The position numbers and the translations under genes were made by a program. From Buddleja alternifolia (Eukaryota > Streptophyta > Magnoliopsida > Lamiales > Scrophulariaceae), in NCBI GenBank assembly GCA_019426215.1, contig CM033408.1:10543077-10607076 (forward strand): a stretch of DNA of 64,000 bases, in the 5' to 3' direction. Below are positions 58,489-64,000 of the stretch, piece after piece. Numbering within the stretch: the first letter of the stretch is position 1; each line of letters starts with the position of its first letter. The notes below the pieces were generated by a model, which saw nothing but the letters and a program-made list of their open reading frames with translations, was not told the DNA's origin and searched no databases.

Positions 58489-59592
58489 ATGTTTTTTAAG
58501 GGTTCCTTTCAGAAAAATCACTTATGTGATGCATGTCAAATGGGTAAACAAGTCAAATCATCTTTTAAGAAGAAACCTCGTCTATCTATTTCTAGAGTTC
58601 TTGAACTATTGCATTTAGATTTGTTTGGTCCTATTCAAATCATGAGTGTTAGTGGTAAAAAGTACTCGCTAGTAATAGTTGATGATTTCTCTCGCTATAC
58701 ATGGGTAGAATTTCTAGCGACCAAAGATGAAACTAGTGTCAAGCTCACAATGCTAATTCGTCAATTACAAACCTCTAAAGATGTAAAGGTGACAAGAATT
58801 AGAAGCGATAAAGAAACTGAATTTACTAACCATATTGTTGCGAAGTTTTATACAGATATTGGAAAACTTCATGAGTATTTTACACCTAAAACACCTCAAC
58901 AGAATGGAGTGACTGAGCGACGGAATAGAACTCTTAAAGAAGCCACTAGGATGATGTTAGCAGAGTCCAAGCTGCCTCAAAGGTTTTGGGCCGAAGCTAT
59001 CAATACCTCTTGCTACACTCAGAACCGGTGTATGATCAACAAGAAACATGATAAGATTCCATATGAATTGTGGAAGGGACGTAAGCCAAACGTTTCATAT
59101 TTTCATGTATTTGGTTCAAAATGTTTCATTCATAACAATGGATCCCAAAATCTAAGGACATTTGATCCTCAAGCGGATGAGGGAATCTGTCTAGGCTATG
59201 CCAAGAATGGAAAGAGTTTTCGCATCCTAAATAAGATCAAATCAAAAGTTGAAGAATCCATTCATGTTGTGTTTGATGATGCTAATCAAGAACCGAGTAA
59301 AGTTAATCCTGATTATGTAGGAACTGAAGATCTTGCCCAACAAGCGTCACAAATCAATCTTGGTGATGATAGTAATGATGATGAGGATGATGAGATCTTT
59401 GTGTCCAATCCTAAGGTTACTCATGAGGTTACTAATGATGATATTGTCAGAAATGCTGATGATCATGAAGAGAATGATCATCAAGAGCAAATTGGAACTG
59501 CGAATGAAGTAGCGACTGCGCAAGAGACACATGAGGGTCAAGCAATTGATAATCAAGAGTCTCTCAACCCATTCCAACCAGATCGTAAATAA
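58489..59592 (+). pseudogene. copia5 integrase
   Basis: Open for 367 codons. CDACQMGKQVKSSFKKK is the end of the zinc module. The integrase core has D in LHLDLFGPIQ, D in RIRSDKETEF and E in NGVTERRNRTLKE, the full acidic triad. A C-terminal acidic linker rich in D, E and N (59340-59560) separates it from RT. The frame closes at TAA 59590-59592 but stays open afterwards to 59880, so this is a nonsense change, not the natural end. Confidence 0.92.
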
Positions 59593-60997
59593 CTTAGAGA
59601 TCATCCACCAGAGCTAGTTATTGGAGATACTGGAGCACCTGTTAGAACTAGGGCCGCTACAATCAATGAGGCCATGTTCGCAAGCTTCCTATCTCAAATG
59701 GAACCAAAGAAAGTGGATGAAACACTCTGTGATTCAAGTTGGGTAGAAGCAATGCAAGAGGAGCTTAACCAATTTGAGAGAAGCAAGGTTTGGACGCTAG
59801 TACCAAGACCAACTCACCAAGTGTTATTAGGATTAGATGGGTATTTAGGAACAAGATGGATGAAGATGGCATTGTTATAAGAAACAAAGCCAGATTAGTC
59901 GCTCAGGGTTATTGCCAAGAAGAGGGTATTGATTTTGATGAGACATATGCCCCAGTAGCCCGTCTAGAAGTGATTTGGATGTTCCTAGCGTTTGCCGCAT
60001 TCAACAAGTTCACAGTGTACCAAATGGACGTGAAGAGTGCTTTCCTGAATGGTAAACTCCAAGAAGAAGTATACGTGGAGCAACCCCCAGGATTCATCAA
60101 CAACCATGGCAAAAGTATGGTCTACAAATTGGATAAGGCACTTTATGGTCTTAAACAAGCACCAAGAGCATGGTATGACACTCTCTCTATTTTCCTTATA
60201 GGTAAAGGCTTTTCAAAAGGCAGCGTTGATACAACATTATTTAAAATTACCCATAATGAAGATATTCTCTTAGTCCAAATTTATGTTGATGATATTATAT
60301 TCGGATCTACTAATAAGCGATTGTGTGAGAAATTTTTGAAAATGATGCAAGATCGATTTGAAATGAGCATGATGGGGGAATTAACTTTCTTCTTTGTATT
60401 AGAAGTTAAACAACTCCCTAATGACATTTATAAACCAAGCTAAATATACAAGAGATATGATTAAGAAATTTGGTATGGAAAATGCATCATCTTCAAAAAT
60501 TCCCATGAGCAAAACGCTTAAGTTAGATAAAGATGAAAGTGTTAAGAAAACTGATATCACTAACTATAGAGGTATCATTGGATCACTTCTTTATCTTACC
60601 GCTAGTAGGCCTGATATTATGTTTTTAGCATGTATGTGTGCACGCTTTCAAGCTGATCCAAAAGAATCACACTTAATTGCTACTAAGAGGATCCTTAAAT
60701 ACCTAAAAGGCACAGAAAATGTGGGCTTATGGTATCCAAGGGACTCTCCTTTTGAACTAATTGGTTATTCAGACGCAGATTTTGCAAGATGCAAAATAGA
60801 TAGAAAGAGTACTAGTGGTACATGTAAATTTCTAGGTGATAGACTAATTTCATGACATAGTAAGAAACAACAATCCATAGAGACTTCTACCGCTGAAGCA
60901 GAGTATGTAGCCGCTGGAAGCTGTTGTGCACAAATCCTTTGGATGAGGCAACAACTTAGAGATTGAAACAATCTTAGGTCCTACCCCAATCCATTGT
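59593..60997 (+). pseudogene. copia5 reverse transcriptase and truncated RNase H
   Basis: RT begins in the integrase frame ([27 protein letters not shown]). It shifts by one base near 59811 into the frame with [33 protein letters not shown] and YVDDIIFGS (about 60280-60305), and shifts again near 60425 into KYTRDMIKKFGM. RNase H shows GYSDADFARCK, a TGA for W at 60853-60855, and TSTAEAEYVAAGSC. Sequence stops at PTPIHC, where CACTA2 enters; the remaining RNase H is outside the window. Confidence 0.92.
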
Positions 60998-61310
60998 CAC
61001 TAGTACAAAAAAGGCCTGTTACAGCGCACATTTTACAGCGATTTTTTGAAAACCGCTGAACGGAGAGACTTATTACAGCGGTTTATAAGTGAACCGTTAT
61101 AATGGATATTAACCGGGTACCTATTACAGTGGTTTTTTATCGAACCGCTATAATAGGCCGAAACCTATTATAGCGATTCGTTAGAAAACCGCTACAATAG
61201 GCCGATCGAAATAATTTTTTTTTTATAGCGGTTCGGTACCGAACCACTATAACAAGGCAAAACCGTTATAGCTGTTCGTTACCGAACCGCTATAACAAAT
61301 AATTTTTTTA
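60998..61310. repeat. Left terminal and subterminal repeats of CACTA2
   Basis: Repeated units such as ttacagcggttt, gaaccgctataatagg and aaaccgctacaatagg in both orientations, ten or so copies. The motif differs from that of CACTA1 (gttac), so the two elements belong to different CACTA families. Confidence 0.85.
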
Positions 61311-61339
61311 AAAAATTCCTCCCCATTTTTCCCCGCAAA

Positions 61340-61690
61340 TCGGTCTTCCCTCTCATTTCTCTCTACTCCCTCTCTCTTTCTACTCTACTATCTCTCTCTC
61401 TCTCTATACTCTCTCTCTCTCTATACTCTCTCTCTCACTCTCAAGCCACCGCCCCCGCCCCCGCCCCGTCCCGTCGCCACCATCTCCACCACCACCACAA
61501 TCCACCGCCGCCGGCCCTCTTTATTTTTCTCTCTCATTCTCTATCTCTCTACTCTCTCTCTCTATACTCTCTCTCACTCTCAAGCTAACCCCGCCCCCGT
61601 CCCGTCGCCACCACCTCCACCACCACCACAAACCACCGCCGCCGCAGCCGCCGCCGCCGTCCCTACCCACCATACACTCCTCCTCTCTCT
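61340..61690. repeat. CT-rich microsatellites with a tandemly duplicated CCG-rich unit
   Basis: A block of ctctct runs, then actctcaagc, then ccgcccccgtcccgtcgccacc and caccaccaccacaa, then ccgccgcc appears twice in a row (about 61380-61520 and 61545-61665). It lies between subterminal repeats and transposase leader. Confidence 0.8.
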
Positions 61691-62758
61691 CTTTATAGGT
61701 ATATATATATATATAGATGTTTATATATGTTATGTTATATATATATATATATATATTATGTATGTATTTTAATTTAGGTTTATGTTTGTATATAGGTGTT
61801 GGGGTTTTGTGATTTAATTTATATAATGTTGGTTATGTGTTAATTTCTTGTTTGTTATATATTTATGTTATGTTAATTAGGATTTTGTGATGTATATAAT
61901 GTGGGTTATATGTTAATTTGTTAATTATTGTAATATATATGTTATGTTAATTGGGGTTTTATAAATTCTATAGTGGATTTTTGCTATTATGTTCTAGTTG
62001 ACTATGTTATAATGTGGATTGTTGTTATGTTATAGTTGATTATATTAATTGGTTTTGTTAATTATATAATGTGGGTTTTTGTTATATATATGTTATTTTA
62101 ATTAGGGTTTCTTAATTTTTGGATTTTTGATTTATGTTATGATATGTTGGTATTATATATGATTGGATTGTTGTTGTATTGTTTTGTTGACATTGTTTAA
62201 TGCATTCATGGTATTTGTGCATCACGTCATGTCACAACGAACATTTATACTTGAGATTTACATATTTTTGTGAAAATAATTATATCATGATGCTTTAATT
62301 TATTTGTAGTTTTATGTGCTTTTGGATCCAATTGGTGATCAATATTTCTAACATGATGCTTTATTTGTAGTTTTTTATGTGATCCAACTGGTGATCAATA
62401 TTTGTTGTTGCTAGCTAGAAATATGATGTTTTATGTGATCCAACTGGTGATCAATATTTTCGTATAATTTTGTGTTCGTTGTGGGTGAAAGATTAGAATG
62501 TTGGGTTTGTTGTGGTTGAAATTGGTAGTATTTTTTGCATCGTTACCCTGTTGAGATTTTAGCGGATCGTAAGATTCGAATTTTGTTGGTTTCAACCCAC
62601 TGGGAAGATTAAGTCGAGAACTTGGTAGAAATATTTGCGTCGTTACTCTGCCGAATTTTTTATAGAATAATGCGAAATAAATTAAAATTAAAATTATTTA
62701 ATTAATTTAACTATCAACTGATATTAAAATTATTTAATTTAATTAATTCAGAATTTAG
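61691..62758 (+). other. AT-rich leader of CACTA2
   Basis: Non-coding. Repeated phrases (tatatgttatgttaatt, gggttttgt) and a triplicated gtgatccaactggtgatcaatattt unit at 62325-62460. It may contain the first intron or 5' UTR of the transposase gene. Confidence 0.6.
62325..62460. repeat. Three copies of a gatccaactggtgatcaatattt unit
   Basis: Copies at about 62333, 62382 and 62439; the first has one or two changes. Part of the CACTA2 leader. Confidence 0.85.
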
Positions 62759-63220
62759 ATGGATCGAAGTTGGATTGTAGCGGATCGTATGTCGGAGCAA
62801 TATGGGAAAGGGGTGAAAGAATTCATCAACTTTGCGGTTGAGCATGCATCGGATCCGACTAGGATTAGTTGTCCGTGTTTACATTGTTGTTTTGGAAAGA
62901 GAATTAGTCCACGTGACTTGGAAGGTCATTTGGTGTGTAATGGAATTGATAAAAGCTACACACGATGGACAAGACACGGTGAAAGCAGTGCCACCTCAGC
63001 TGATTTGGGTGATACATCATATCGATCAGTAGATTTTGACATGGATGATTATGAGCCTGATCGTTTGGAGGAAATGACCAATGTGATTGAGGAGGATTTG
63101 CGAAATTGTCTCAAGATGTTCGACAATTTGACAAGTGATTCAAACACACCCCTGTATAGTGGTAGTAATTTCACAAGATTGAAAGCAGTCCTAAACCTCT
63201 ACAAGTTAAAATTTGTGTGA
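62759..63220 (+). pseudogene. CACTA transposase, N-terminal Transpos_assoc domain
   Basis: The start ATG (MDRSWIVADRMSEQYGKGV) opens the transposase-associated domain found at the start of TNP2-type proteins. It has the expected CPCLHC zinc-type motif (residues about 47-52) and LVCNGIDKSYTRWTRHGE. The acidic linker (DMDDYEPDRLEE) and SNFTRLKAVLNLYKLK follow as in the family. At about 63215 the sequence jumps straight to DUF4218, so the whole catalytic Transposase_21 core is missing, and the frame ends at 63220. The product would at most bind DNA or partners. Confidence 0.85.
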
Positions 63221-63485
63221 GCTTGAGATGTATTTCCCACCCGCATTTTTTGATATAATGACTCACCTACCTATTCACTTGGTTAGAGAGACACAACTTT
63301 GTGGACCAGCTTTTATGAGATCTATGTATCTGGCTGAGCGTTATATGAAGGTATTGAAAGGCTATGTGAAAAATCGTAGCCAGCCGGAAGGTTGCATTGT
63401 TGAGCGGTACATAGTTGATGAAGTGATTACATTTTGCACAGAATATCTGAATGATTCTAACGTTGCAATTAGTGAGTGTTCCTAG
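63213..63485 (+). pseudogene. CACTA transposase, DUF4218 region
   Basis: Begins in a second frame immediately at the deletion junction: CELEMYFPPAFFDIMTHL, then HLVRETQLCGP, then ERYMKVLKGYVKNRSQPEG and EVITFCTEYL. This is the conserved DUF4218 module that follows the catalytic core in CACTA transposases. It ends at TAG 63483-63485, after a one-base shift; the following part is in the next frame. There is no start codon of its own. Confidence 0.88.
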
Positions 63486-64000
63486 CACACAAAGGGATCG
63501 GGCACACCTATATGTGCTCCACAACACCGATGAGGTTGAGCCATATGTTGAAGAGCACAAGGACCAACTTAGGAGAATAAATTCAAGTAAAAATGAAAGT
63601 TGGATTTCAAGAGAACATAACAAGAGTTTTATCGATTGGTTCCGAAAGTGTATTCAAGAGAAACAAAACGAGAATTCACTTTCAGTTTCAGATAAATTGG
63701 CACGGTTGTCGGTGGGCCCGGGCAGATTCGTATTTTGTCATTCGGGTTATCGTATAAATGGTCGCACGTTTTATACAAAAGACCAAGATGAACGGAGTAT
63801 AATGCAGAATAGTGGGGTGAGTCTTGTAGCTGAAGCAATGCATATCTCAAGTGCGAAAGATAATAGCCCTATCTATGCCACTTTACCATATTATGGGGTG
63901 ATTGAACGTATATGGGAGCTGGATTACAGTTGGTTTCGGGTGCCTGTATTTGGGTGTAGGTGGGTTGACCATAAAAATGGTGTCGATGATAGTGAAATAG
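63478..64000 (+). pseudogene. CACTA transposase, DUF4216 region (runs off the window)
   Basis: Open without stops to the last base. It begins VPSTQRDRAHLYVLHNTDEV, then WISREHNKSFIDWFRK, then LARLSVGPGRFVFCHSGY and YYGVIERIWELDYSWF, ending in GCRWVDHKNGV. These are the linker and DUF4216 modules of CACTA transposases. Good preservation contrasts with the missing core, so the core was lost in one deletion, not by gradual decay. Confidence 0.88.

Larger units (their letters stand above)
55218..60997 (+). mobile_element. SIRE-like Ty1/copia retrotransposon copia5, cut off by CACTA2
   Basis: Inserted in the right LTR of copia3 (preceding 5 bases gtttc). One LTR, primer site, gag, PR, INT, RT and the start of RNase H are present. 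It is interrupted after PTPIHC of RNase H (frame-shifted) by CACTA2 at 60998. The rest, with the right LTR, should continue beyond the window. The gag lacks similarity to copia1-4; RT motifs such as [18 protein letters not shown] and the roughly 1.2-kb LTR are typical of the SIRE/Maximus group. Confidence 0.9.
40396..64000 (+). mobile_element. Ty1/copia retrotransposon copia3 (right end beyond window), host of four further insertions
   Basis: Left LTR 40396-42780, primer site, decayed gag, decayed pol, purine tract at 52969-52983 and the beginning of the right LTR at 52984. Copia4 interrupts it at 45817-50930. The right LTR is interrupted by a Mutator-like element (53628-55124) and then by copia5 (from 55218), which contains CACTA2. 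The rest of the right LTR must lie past the window edge. LTR and body resemble copia1 but are more mutated, so this is an older insertion. Confidence 0.9.
60998..64000 (+). mobile_element. CACTA transposon (CACTA2), left part, transposase core deleted
   Basis: Starts CACTAGTACAAAAAAGGCC, a standard plant CACTA end, inside copia5 RNase H (preceding 3 bases tgt). It is followed by a subterminal array, a CT- and CCG-rich zone, an AT-rich leader, and then coding remnants in the order Transpos_assoc, DUF4218, DUF4216. The Transposase_21 (TNP2) core normally found between the first two is absent. The right end is beyond the window, so its 3-bp duplication cannot be checked. Confidence 0.9.

Overview
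This window reads as repeat-rich plant nuclear DNA, most likely from a eudicot. It is AT-rich and contains nested Ty1/copia LTR retrotransposons, CACTA, hAT-like and Mutator-like DNA transposons, and fragments of plant gene families (an RLCK VII / PBS1-like kinase exon). I see no intact host gene, no rRNA and no functional tRNA. Almost all long reading frames are decayed transposon genes. The species cannot be named from the sequence.

Layout, left to right. (1) 1-2350: AT-rich DNA with a doubtful minus-strand solo LTR. (2) 2354-19404: a CACTA transposon flanked by the 3-bp duplication ccg. It has no transposase, carries a kinase-gene fragment and GC-rich gene-like or repeat segments (including an hAT-type MITE with an 8-bp duplication), and is split by copia1 (3196-13210, duplication attta, LTRs nearly identical). 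(3) 19408-21773: unique-looking DNA ending in two exon-like blocks with matching splice phase. (4) 21774-39620: a minus-strand non-autonomous LTR element arranged LTR-internal-LTR-internal-LTR, with a single duplication tatac around the whole array. Its second internal region is interrupted by copia2 (24607-38923, duplication cttct). The two LTRs of copia2 have themselves received four copies of another family that looks like solo LTRs (two with confirmed 5-bp duplications). (5) 39621-40395: short flank with an AT palindrome. (6) 40396 to beyond the window: copia3, whose body holds copia4 (pol deleted) and a fold-back inverted duplication. Its right LTR holds a Mutator-like element (9-bp duplication) and then copia5, a SIRE-like element. 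Copia5 is cut in its RNase H region by a second CACTA element (60998 to the right edge).

How the parts relate. Copia1 to copia4 are the same general type: gag with UBN2-like fold, then PR-INT-RT-RH, and an initiator-Met-tRNA primer site. Copia5 belongs to a different copia group. The nesting gives a relative time order: tandem LTR array before copia2 before the solo LTRs; CACTA1 before copia1; copia3 before copia4, the Mutator-like element and copia5; copia5 before CACTA2. Coding capacity is lost everywhere through in-frame stops, small frameshifts, a tandem duplication and large deletions. The least decayed coding region is that of copia1.
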